From the NCBI GenBank assembly GCA_027625915.1, contig JANTQA010000008.1, forward strand, positions 803,001 through 867,000: a stretch of DNA of 64,000 nt, in the 5' to 3' direction. Source of the DNA: Anaeramoeba flamelloides (Eukaryota; Metamonada; Anaeramoebidae). The notes under the pieces were generated by a model, which saw only the letters and a program-made list of their open reading frames with translations, did no database searches and was not told the DNA's origin. A program made the position numbers and the translations under genes. The stretch's first letter is position 1; each line of letters starts with the position of its first letter. Positions 34,639-44,975 of the stretch are shown in pieces.

Positions 34639-34838
34639 TTAATTTTTTTGATCGAAATGTTTAAATTTTTGACAATGATCCAAACAAAGAATGATCTTGG
34701 AGAGTGTTTGTTTTGTATTCAAGAACCTCAAGCATAATCAAAGAATTATTAAATTTTTTTCATTTTTTTTAGTTTATTTATTTTTCAAAAAAGCAAACAG
34801 ATCTTTACATCAAAAATAAAAAAAAAATCTTTATTCAA

Positions 34839-35697
34839 ATGGAATATTTAACAAGAATTTATATGTACGGTGGTGTCTCTGTAAAAGATGTCGAATCATC
34901 AAAATTTATTAAAGCTTATGCGGAACACTTAAAAAGAGGCGACAAATTTAAAGAACCAAGTTGGGTTGATATTGTAAAAACTGGTTTTACAAAAGAACTT
35001 TCTCCTTACGATCGTGATTGGTATGTTTTTGAATTTTTTTTTTTTTTTTCTTTTTTTTGAATAAAAAACAACAACAATTTGTTTTTTCTTCTTACGACAA
35101 ATAATAAAAACTTGTAAAAATGTTTTCTTTATTTACTTGTTTTGTTCACAAAACAAATTCCCTCAAAAGATGTTTTTTTGAGTAACGAAATTTGTAGTCA
35201 AAACCATTTTTTTTTTTTTCTTTTTTTTTTTGGTCTGTTCTTCAATGCTTTTACTTTTAACAAAATTCTTTTTTTTTTTAATCCAAACCCAAAAAAAAAC
35301 AATTTAAAGGTATTACATTAGAGCCGCTTCTATCCTTCGAAGACTTTATATCAGACCATTTACTGGTGTTGGAGGATTCAAAAAAATTTACTCGAAGAAA
35401 AATAAAATTAGAGTCAAACCATCCCACTATAACAAAGGAAGCGGAAAGATCCCAAGATCCATTTTACACCAATTTGAAAAAATTGGAATTGTAAAAAAAA
35501 CCAAAAAAGGAACCCGAAAAGTTACCTCTCTTGGAAGAAAAGAAATGGACGCAATTGCTTTAAAAATCCATAAGGATACCCAACCAAAAAAGAAAGAAGA
35601 AATCGATGAAATTGATGAACTTAATGAAATTATTGAAGAAACTCAAGAAACGAAAGAAGAAGAAAAAGAAGAAGAAAAGGAAAAAGAAGAAAATTAA
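34839..35697 (+). CDS. RPS19: Small-subunit ribosomal protein eS19 with acidic tail, two exons (189 aa)
   Basis: Exons 34839-35020 and 35310-35697 (570 nt), joined across a 289-nt intron with donor GTATGT and acceptor TTTAAAG. Component of the 40S head, needed for pre-rRNA processing. [40 protein letters not shown] and [16 protein letters not shown] follow eS19 closely (compare VKDV, PEWVDTVK, ELAPYDENWFYTRAAS), then [34 protein letters not shown] and [10 protein letters not shown]. After the normal C-terminus near residue 150 come about 40 extra residues dominated by Glu/Lys ([27 protein letters not shown]). The start is ambiguous: a second in-frame ATG at 34863 gives [10 protein letters not shown], closer to the usual MPGVSVKDV. 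Confidence 0.93.
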
Positions 35698-38590
35698 AAT
35701 TGTCAAACTTACTAATGACTGATCAAAAACAAACACTAATATAGAAAAATATCTTTAATTACATAATTTTTGATATTATGCTAATTTTTTGTTTCGCTAT
35801 TTCTTTAAACTAATTTATTTAATTTTTCTTTTCTCTTTTATCTTTCAAGATTTCATATTTCTTTATAAAATTATAAAAAAAAATAAAAACAAAAAGAACA
35901 AAACATTTAAATATTTTTTTAACACAAACAAATTTTTGAATTTTTGGATCTATTTCCAGTGTTGATACAAAAATGCAGCTATATGAATTAGTTTGAGAAT
36001 TTAATGGTGAATTATTTTGAATTTTTTTTTCCAATTTCATTTTCACTTTTGTAACTATACTGTTAAAATCATATTAAACTTTTCAAAATTTTATCTCAAA
36101 GTCCAATACTTAAACTCCATAAAATTCCTAAAAATATCATTTCAAAAAGATGTTTGTGAAGAAGTTTGGGTTTTTACATCACACAATTCTAAAAATATTT
36201 TGGAACTTGAAATAAAAATTTTCATTTATTAATTGGAAAATAGCAGTAATTGAGGTTTTTAATTTATTTTTGTTCAGTTTAATTGCATGGAATTGGAAAA
36301 TAAGTTTTAATTTACCAATTTTTTTGGGATTTAAAACACTTCTACCAAAGAATGAATTTTATTGATAAAGAAGACAGTACTTTTTAGATTTTCTAATTGT
36401 CTTTTGATCAAGATTACTGCAGTTCTTGCACGAGTAGTAAAAATTTAAAATACATTCAAATCGGATTTAAATTAAAAAAATTTCAGAATCAACTCTTTTT
36501 CAAATAAAAGGACACAGAAATTTTTAAGAATTATTCATAATTGAATCAAATTAATTGAAGTATCATTCTAAAATATAAGAAACTCTAGAAAACATAAAAA
36601 AACACTCAAGTGAAGATTTAAAACTCATTAAAACAAAATAATAAAAATTAAAATGAAAATATTTTAAAAATTGGTGTGCCCTTTTATTTGAAATAAGAAA
36701 TCTCTTTTTGTAAATTGTATGGAAAAAAATTACAAAATCAATGAAAAACCTTTGAACAAGGTGAATTGGGAAAATTTCTTTACATTTTATTGATAATTCT
36801 TTACAAGTGCAAATTTTTATTCTTAAAAGTATCATTTTCAAGATAAAGTAGCATTTTATCTGGGCATTTTGTTGATATTGTTTTTTTTCCTTCTTTTTCT
36901 CTTTTCTTTGTTCCAGAAATCAATTCAATAATGGCCTTTCTTAATTACAATATCTAGCTCATTCGAAATCAAACTTAAACTGTTTCCATTTTTTTAATGG
37001 TAGATTATTTCCAAATGGTTTTGCTCTTATCTTGTTTTTTTTTTTATTTTCGAACTGTTAAATATCCATAAATAAAAAAATAAAAAAAAAATGAATAAAT
37101 AAAATTAAAATCAGTAATAAGTAATTATCTTATTAACAATCAAATTAAATATTATTGATGATTTGAGAGGAATATATTTGGTTTGAAAAAGATTTTGGTA
37201 TGATAATACATGAATTTGTGACGATTGGTTATTTTAAACCATTAAGTTGATAATCAAGAAAATTAATGTTTATTTTCCAGTTTTCAAAAGAATAAATTTT
37301 TAATAAATAACTATTAATTGTTCTTCACCCCCCCCCCCATTCAATTTTAAATTATAATTTGGGTTATCAACCTACAATTTAATTAAAAAAAATGTAAAAC
37401 TTTTATTCAAATTTAACAATTCTGAAAGATAAGGTTACTTTTTAATAATATTATCAATAATAGTTGGATGAAGATTGTTTGCCAAAAAATGAAACAATTG
37501 TTTTAACTTTTAAATAGGTAATTAGAACGAAGAAATAAAAATAGTTAAATTATGGTATAGGTGGGTGTATAATACCTTATTTTCACTGTTTATTATTAAT
37601 TGATTTTTTTTTATTCCATATTTGATTTCATTTAAAAAGAAGTTTATTTAATACTAATAAAATAATTTTCAATAATTCAAAATTCTTGTTTTTTCAATAA
37701 AGTCAAAAAATTAAAATCAAAAAACATATTGATTTGACATAATTCTTCATTTAGACTAATCCCCAAATAAGCTTGGATGATAAAATTTCAATTTTCAATT
37801 TTTTTTTTCAAAACTTATAAAAAAATTTTATTCAAGAATATAATAAGGTGGTTAAAATAAAACTGATTTGATGTTACTCCCACGGATCTTTTTGTTTTTT
37901 GATCTCTTCTTTTTACATTTTTTTCCATAAGTTTTCTCTGTTTTATCCATTATCAAGACTTTGGTCGGATGATCAAAGTTTAGATGACATAATTCCTTGA
38001 TAAAATAGACCTTCCTTTTTTAGAATATGTGTTGTATGGAATCTGTTATTGTTTCCATATATGAGGATATATCTGGGGCTACTATCAATCCCTTATTTTT
38101 TTTTTTTTTAATCATTTTTAATTCAGGTATTTACCCCTTGGATATCCACAGGGGTTATATTATAGATGTAAAAATCCATATAAACGTGGGACAAGATGAC
38201 CTCTTTCAAAAATTGGATTTTTGGTACATTTGATAATTTATAATTTATATATATAAACTCCATTAACAAAATTTTAGACACTAAAAATCAAAAAAAGGCA
38301 AAAAAATAACAATTTTTTGTATTTTCTCAAATGCAATATAAAATAATAAACTAGTAACAAAGTAATAATGTTTTTATAAGTAATCATTTTTAATACAAAA
38401 AAATAAAAAAATATAAAAGGAAAAATAATTGGTGTGTCGAGATTATTCAAAAAAATGGATCAAAAATTTTATTGCTAAATTTTTTGAAATTCAACCAACC
38501 AATATTAATCGATCAAATGATAAGATACAATCTACTAACCTTATTTAATTTTTTGATTTAAAAAACACAATACTAACCTTCTATCAATCA
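35698..38590. other. Gene-free; partial TIR element at 36120-36248
   Basis: 36120-36248 (AAAATATCATTTCAAAAAGA ... TTTATTAATTGGAAAATAG) matches the right end of the element at 39803-40155. 37328-37338 is an 11-base C run. 38262-38300 resembles a lone TAAACTCC TIR. No coding region supported. Confidence 0.45.
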
Positions 38591-38824
38591 ATGAAAAAAA
38601 TACCCAGATCAAATGAAATAGATTACGTAACTGAAAAAAAGGAAATGAAAACAAAAGCAGAAAAAACAAACAATAAAATCTTCCATCAAATTAAAATTAT
38701 TTCCAAATTTAATGTAAAACCAAGTATGGTTATTCTTTCAACTATTTTAGCTGTTTCCATACTTTTTGAATTTGGTTTATTTATACAAATAAATTGCAGT
38801 CAAAGAAGCTCAATATTTTTTTAA
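38591..38824 (+). CDS. Small single-span membrane protein (77 aa), function unknown
   Basis: A charged N-terminal half (MKKIPRSNEIDYVTEKKEMK ...) is followed by one strong C-terminal hydrophobic helix (VKPSMVILSTILAVSILFEF then GLFIQI) and a short tail. The tail-anchored layout, length and a Pro just before the helix recall Sec61-beta and RAMP4-type ER proteins, but the diagnostic C-terminal residues of either are not seen. In an A+T-rich genome a hydrophobic frame of this length can also arise by chance; the charged, Phe-poor N-terminus argues mildly for a real gene. Confidence 0.35.
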   Translation: MKKIPRSNEIDYVTEKKEMKTKAEKTNNKIFHQIKIISKFNVKPSMVILSTILAVSILFEFGLFIQINCSQRSSIFF

Positions 38825-39375
38825 ACAAATATAAAAATCGTTAATAATATTTTTCTTTTTAATTTTTTGATATTAAATTCTTGAAAAGATACTAGAAACA
38901 ATAAAGAAAAATTTATTCTGATTGTTTGACTAATTGATTGGTAATTGTGACCAAAACTTATCAAATGTACCAATATAGAAAATACTTCTTATTTAAAATT
39001 AATTTCCTATAAGGAAACAAGTCTACTTTATATTGGGAATGGGCATACAAATAAATAAAAGTTAATAGGTTATAGGCATTCATAAAAAAAAATATTTATA
39101 AATTGACTAAAATCACTACTCAATTATGAATGATATAACTTCTTAACTGACAATAATTGTTATTACTATTAGTAGAATTATTATGCTAAAGTAAAAAAAA
39201 ATAACCTAAAAACAAAAGAAAAATAATTGACTTGATTAATTTAAAAAGTAATTGGAAGAAAACCAAATCAAAAAAAATATCAAGTGGTTTTTCATTTATG
39301 CTAAATGATCTTTAGATTTTGTAAATTTATCAGAAAAAAATAATTAAGTTACAATCAAAAATTTTCTGTTTAATT

Positions 39376-39536
39376 ATGAAAAGTCTAATGTTGGATTGTA
39401 AAAGGGAAGTTTCAACCTAAAAAAAGAACAACTCGGCAAACTGAAATTGAAACACTTTTGCTTTTAAGGAACCAATTAAAAGTAAAAGAAGAAAAAAAAT
39501 CAAAGCAACGTATAAGACTTATATACACTGGAAAGG
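39376..39536 (+). other. Coding-like segment, possible ubiquitin-like exon
   Basis: The open frame KGKFQPKKRTTRQTEIETLL, then LLRNQLKVKEEKKSKQRIRL and IYTGK, ends exactly at a GTAAGG donor. The closing RIRLIYTGK recalls the ubiquitin-fold RLIyxGk strand, preceded by a helix-like LLLLRNQLK. No flanking exon was found, so it may be an exon of a gene I cannot join, or a relic. Confidence 0.2.
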
Positions 39537-39802
39537 TAAGGAAACGAATTCTATATTTGTATCAAGAATGATACTATTTATTGGAGTCAGTAAATTACAA
39601 AGATGTAAAATTTAAATGAAAAATGTCTATGTTAAACACATTATTTTGGAAAAAAAAAAACAACATAATTTCAAAGAGAACAAAGTCTCTGATAAAATTT
39701 TTTTTAAAGTCAATAAACCTGTTTCCCAGAACAATAATAGTCATCAATCTTGAAATATAGATACATAAGTGAAAAAATGATTTCTGAATTTTTCATGTTT
39801 TT

Positions 39803-40155
39803 TTAATACTATTATTTTCCAATTAATAGATAAAAATTTTTAGTTCAAATTCCCCATAATATTTTTAAATGAATAATTAGTTGAAGCTCCCGAAAATATT
39901 TAAATACTGTTATTTTCCAATTAATAAATGAAAATTTTTATTTCAAGTCCCAAAATGAATATTAATTATTACTGGCTAGAATCAAATTAGCCGGGTGAAA
40001 ATTTTGTCTTATAGTTAACTAAGGAAGTGTAAGTTATTGTCTAAAAATATCATTTCAAAAAGATGTTGTAAAGATCTTTGAATTTTCTACAGTTTATAAA
40101 ACCAGAAAAATATTTTGGAATGTGAACTAAAAGGTTTCATTTTTTAATTGGAAAA
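39803..40155. mobile_element. TIR element ACTATTATTTTCCAATTAAT
   Basis: Left ACTATTATTTTCCAATTAAT then AGATAAAAATTTTTAGTTCA, present twice in tandem (39803 and 39906). Right, reverse-complemented, is ACTATTATTTTCCAATTAAA then AAATGAAACC. The right end matches 36120-36248. No ORF. Confidence 0.65.
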
Positions 40156-40528
40156 TAATAGTAAACTTGTCATTATTCATTAAATATGATACTGTTTTGG
40201 TATGTTGATCAAGTTTCAGGAAGCTTATAGTATAACCAATGTTATAAGTAACTCTCTATTGTATTTAAAAGGGAAAGAAATCTGTTTGGAGTAGAAATCT
40301 CAAATGAAAATTGAAAATACTTGTACCATAGCCAAACAAACACAAACATCTTCAATGGTTGATTAAATCGAATTGATCTGTCATTTAAAACATTGTGTAT
40401 ATTTGACCAAGTTTCCTGACCCTTGAGGGTCAGACCAAAAAAAGTATCATTATTTATGAAAAAACCACAATTTTTATCAAAAAATCATGAAAAAATTGAG
40501 AAATAATTGTTGCGCAGTAAGTCCTTAA

Positions 40529-41461
40529 GGGACTAGTCTATATTAAATTTTTTTTTTTGACCAATAACTAAATAAGGAATCCTTATCTTGAAATATGTTT
40601 AGAATTGAAAATAGACGGGTTTTTTCAATGTTAGAACTTTTAGTTCTTGTTTTTTTAAAATTTTACAATTCTAGTCAAAAAAAGTGACTTTAAAAAATTT
40701 TTTTTGAAAAAAAGATCCTTAACGGATGAGAATTTTTTGATTAATTTTGGATTTAATTATTATCTGAATAATAATATTTGTTCTCATTTTTAAAAACGAA
40801 AAAATAATTTAAAACTAGTGAATATTTTCTCTTTCACTTCTGTTCATCCAACTTGACTCTATAAAGAACTAATTTTGTTTTCTCAATAATTACTTTTTAA
40901 AAAAATAGTTCTTATTCTTTTCTTTGATTTTTTTTGACTCTGACAAAAACTTTTGAAATGAGAATTTGGGAATACTTAAAAAAACTTCAAATTCAACAAA
41001 AACAAAAGAGTGTAAACTCAAAAAGTAGATTCATGAAAAAAAAGAATGGTACAAGAAAAGAAAGAAAATCTTTTATTAAGAGTAAAGCATATGTTGTATA
41101 TTTTTTTCGAATCAAACTGTTTTTTCATGCAAATCCAAAAAAACCTTTTCAGGTTTATTTTTGAAACTATTTTTTGTAGTTCTTCTACAAAAATAACAAG
41201 ATTTTTCTTTCTTACTCATATTTTTTTTATATTTTGAATTTTTGTGAAAAGTTGAAAAAAAGCAACTTTCAAAAAAGTGAAAAAATGCAAAATTTTTTTA
41301 TTTCTATAAAAACAATAACTAAATTTAATGAAAGTCATTTAGCAAGATTTCATTACTATACTAAGAAGTTTTTCACTTTGATTTCAAATCTAAGTAATTG
41401 GCAAAAAAAATTCTAAATCTCTATTAAATTTACCTAAAAAAATTTAATATAGACTAGTCCC
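40529..41461. mobile_element. 933-bp TTAA-flanked TIR element of the GGGACTAGTC family
   Basis: TTAA lies at 40525-40528 and 41462-41465. Both ends read GGGACTAGTCTATATTAAAT then TTTTTT. Subterminal words (CTAAATAAGGA, AGTAATTGGCAAAAAAA) match the 176-bp copy at 10809-10984. Small Lys-rich frames at 40934-41416 have no transposase motif, so the element looks non-autonomous. Confidence 0.8.
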
Positions 41462-41702
41462 TTAACCCAAAAAATAATATAAAAAAGGAATAGTTTCAAA
41501 AGTAGCCAAATCAATTCAAAGGGCAAATGTTCTTCTGTTATTATCTGTTTATTGGTTACCCATGAATAAAAAGAAAATTTTAACTATTAGAAAAGTACCG
41601 AAACAAATAATTATTGAGAATCTTCAAGTCTAAAGTGACTGTGGAGGTGGTTGAACAGATAAGTGTTCCGTGTTCGAATAATGAACGAGGCACGGATTGT
41701 GA

Positions 41703-42300
41703 TCACTTGAATTTTGATACTGCGACAATTTCTTTGTTAAAAATTTTCTTTTGGGTTTCTCGAAAAATAGAATTTTCAAAAATCGTTTGATCAATCTCCA
41801 ATTAAACACGTTGAAACAATTCTTGAATTAACTCAATAATTTTTGAAATAGAATGATTTTGAAAGAAGTTATCTAAAAAATTAATTTTAGTTTGAAATAA
41901 AAGAGTGTCATTTGAATCAGAAGCAAAATCACTCATGGTATTTTATTAAAACTAGTCTTACTGAATCAAAAAATATCGCTATTTTTTAAAAAAAGTAATT
42001 CGACAACCTATATCTTTCTTACTGGAAGGTGGAAAAACAAACGTTCGAAGATAAGTTTTCGTCGGGTTTTGTTTGATCAAATCAAGGTAAACTTTTTGTG
42101 TGAAATTTTTGAATCGTAAACAGTTAAAAGAATAAAATTTACCTTTGATTTTTACTTGTGAGATTTTTATATTTGTACAGAATTTTTATTTGGTTAATTC
42201 TGAACGAATGAAATTCTCAAAAAACGAATAAAAACTACCTTTAAGGCAAAACCTATCTTCTTTGTGACTTTCATCTTTGGAGAATAAAATGGTAAAGCAA
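41703..42300 (-). pseudogene. Coding-like stretch of an unrecognised gene
   Basis: Three protein-like segments follow one another on the minus strand. One contains DESHKEDRFCLKGSFYSFFE. A second runs through FYSFNCLRFKNFTQKVYLDL, IKQNPTKTYLRTFVFPPSSK and KDIGC. A third starts at an ATG (41936) and reads MSDFASDSNDTLLFQTKINF, then LDNFFQNHSISKIIELIQEL, with a TAA at 41802-41804 and further sense codons to a TGA at 41703. Residue usage is much less Phe/Lys-skewed than chance frames here, but I could not join the segments by good splice sites. Either a real multi-exon gene or a host pseudogene; family unknown. Confidence 0.35.
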
Positions 42301-42639
42301 AATTAAAAATGTGTAATTTAATTTACAAATTGAGACGTAACAGAAAGGCACTATTAAAAAAAATTCCTTTTCAAAAGTTATAAATAGATCTAATGAACCA
42401 AATCTAATGAAATCATTAACAGTATGATTGTTTTACCCCTTACAAGTCAGTATAATTTACATAAAGCAAGAAAAATTAATAAAAAATTTATTTTCTTTTA
42501 AAAACTCTTTTTTATTCTTAATTTTCCAAAACAGCTTTATGCACTAAAATAAAACCTATTAATCCAATCAATATTCTTCCGAATGCTTATCCAGACAATT
42601 AACAACAAATACAAAGGCTTGAATCAAAAAAATAATAAA
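42301..42639. other. Short intergenic stretch upstream of the zinc-finger/MBL gene
   Basis: Nothing recognisable. It would contain the promoter region between the plus-strand gene and the minus-strand coding-like stretch. Confidence 0.4.
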
Positions 42640-44975
42640 ATGATGAACAAACAAGAAACTTATTTTTGTGGTGACCCTAGATGCAAAAAAACTGCAAAGT
42701 ATTGGAGTTCTTGCTTTTCTAATTTTTATTGTGAGACACACAACCAAGAGAAACACGGTAAAGAACACGCTTATCAAGAGACTCAATATATTACTTCTTT
42801 GTGTAAGATTTTGTTATTTTTTTTTTTTTTTTGTTTTGTTATTTTATTCTTCAAGATTTTTTTTTCTTTTTTTTTTTTGATTCTTTGGGGTGTGTTTCGA
42901 TCTAAACCAAGAATAACAATTTTTTGTGAGGTGGTTAATTCCGTTTAATTACAGACAGTTTAATTTTCACTTTAAGAACTTTTGTTTTTTCTTTGTCAAA
43001 AACAATAAAAAACACGTTCTCATCTGCTATATAAAAAAATTTTGCAAAAAGTTCTTTCTGTAGTTAAAGAAATTTTTTTTTTTATTTACTTTTAACTTTT
43101 CACAACTTTTAAACGATTTTGTTGATACTTTGGAAAATATTTTCAAACCTTTTAACAAGAGGCATTTTACAATGTAATTAAATTTAACTAAAGAATTAAA
43201 GTTGTATGACTCAGAAAAAAAATTGCTTTCCAATTGAGAAAATAATAAAAAAAAAAATTAGAAATTTTTTTTGAAAGTCTCTTTATTTTACTATTTCTTG
43301 AAAAATATATTGAACACTACTTTCAATAAGCTTTCCAAATTTTGTTACAAGTCAAATTTAACTACTTGAATTTCGTAAATTTGTTAAATTCTTTATTTTC
43401 CCAACAAGTCTTTCAATAATAAGATTTTTAGAATGGTAGTTCATGATTTTTTTGGAAAATCTGATTGACAATTTTGATCAATTTATTTTTCAATTAGCAG
43501 AAACAACAAAAAAACGAGAACTTTTTGTTGTGAATTTTTTTTTTTTTTGGCTTTTGACTTTTTGAATGAAAAACAAAAAATATCCTTATTGAAATTTTTT
43601 TTTTTGTTTTTGTATGATTTTCTACTAAACACAAAAAGTACACAAATTCCAACACAGAAAAGACAAATCATTGGACGAAGTTCGTGTTGAATTAATCAAT
43701 GTTGACGAAGGAGATTGTATTGCGGTTTATTGGTATGGAAAAAAGATACTAATTGATTTGGGCTATCATTTATCGGTATTGAATCTTTTGCAAATCGGAA
43801 CGTTTTTTGAACCAAAGGATTACTATTCCCAATTTACGAAGTGGTACCACGATCCTGAAAAGAACAAGATCCCAAAGATCCATTTGGACTATTTGATCAT
43901 CACACACCCACACGACGATCACTATGGGGGCTTACTACGAACCGACGAATATATTTGCAAAATATTGAACTCGACAAAATTTTGGTTTTTCAAACTTTTT
44001 GAGGTCAGCAATTTCAAATACTATAATTGTGATTTCTTGTCTAGTTTGCTCCAGGAAGACATTAAAAATTTTTTCCTAGCGATGGTTGGAAAACAAAAAA
44101 ACGACGAAGAAAAAGAAGAAGAAGAAGAAGAAGAAGAAGGCAACGGCAGTCTTGGTGTCAGACAAATCGAAAACTTCTTTCGATCTTACTCTGCGTTTAA
44201 TTCAATTTTTGTCAAGAAAATTCGAAAGACAGACAATGTGGTTGAGGATTGCGTCTTTTTATGGAAAGTGATTCAAAACAAATTTGATCAAGAGGACAAT
44301 TGCCAGTTTTTAGATTTTATGTTAGACGATTTAAGGATCCATTTAAAGAATTTGTATTTTGAAAATCTACAAAAGAATGTTGAAAAGCTTACCGACGAAG
44401 AAACGGGGCTTTTAAAGCAACCAAAAGGACAATTTTCAAAATATTTTTCCTTGACAAAAAAAATATTAAAAAACTCCCAAATCCGAAAGGGAAATGACAT
44501 GTCTGCCCACATCTTGATTCGAAATGCAGACGAAACGAAAAATCTAATCTTTTTTGGAGATCGAACTGTCGACGAACTAAACTTCAAAAAACTAAATCTG
44601 GACCAGAAACAATATGACGTTGTTAAGCTCCCTCACCACGGATCAATGAGGATCTTAGACTTGTCATCAAGGCTGAACTCCAAATTATGGCTCTTACCAA
44701 GCTCGACCCGTGAAAAAATCCATCCTCCAATTGAAGATAACTTAACCAAAAGATACAACGAATGGGAGAGCTACAACGAGAACGATTCAATCAATGTTTA
44801 TTGCTCAGGAATCAAGTTTTTTGATGTTCTCAAATTTGGATCATATTTTAACAAGAATTGTTACCAGAAATGGAAAAACGATTTTTCCGCCAAATATTCC
44901 AAAAGGCCTAGTATTGATATTCATTTCAAATTTCTAGGTTATACTAACGATTTTTTGGACATTTTAATCAATTAA
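42640..44975 (+). CDS. Zinc-finger exon probably spliced to a ComEC-like metallo-beta-lactamase-fold protein (about 490-500 aa)
   Basis: Exon 1 (from ATG 42640; an upstream in-frame ATG lies at 42583) encodes YFCGDPRCKKTAKYWSSC, FSNFYCETHNQEKHGKEHAY, a B-box-like Cys/His cluster, up to a GTAAGA donor at 42803. The large frame at 43671 opens with TTG, has no ATG, and has a TAA at 43626, so it must start at an acceptor between. Candidates are exon starts 43639 or 43663 (both in phase with the donor), or 43658 with a GTGTAA donor at 42801. The MBL domain has VELINVDEGDCIAVYWYGKK, ILIDLG, the metal motif THPHDDHYGG (HxHxDH), LIFFGDRTVDEL and DVVKLPHHGS, the set typical of ComEC/Rec2-related hydrolases, plus an E-rich insert. 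The substrate is unknown. The fusion is inferred from frame and phase, with an intron of about 840-860 nt. Confidence 0.7.

Noticed and set aside
41640-41710. tRNA-like stretch with GTTCGAAT
   Set aside because: No acceptor-stem complement, no D-loop GG pattern, and the T-arm does not pair.
43671-43673. TTG as the start codon of the metallo-beta-lactamase gene
   Set aside because: Eukaryotic nuclear genes start at ATG; an upstream exon in correct phase with a GTAAGA donor is a better explanation.
44086-44587. Frames of 61 aa (plus) and 99 aa (minus) inside the MBL gene
   Set aside because: Shadows of the 434-codon frame carrying HPHDDH and LPHHGS.
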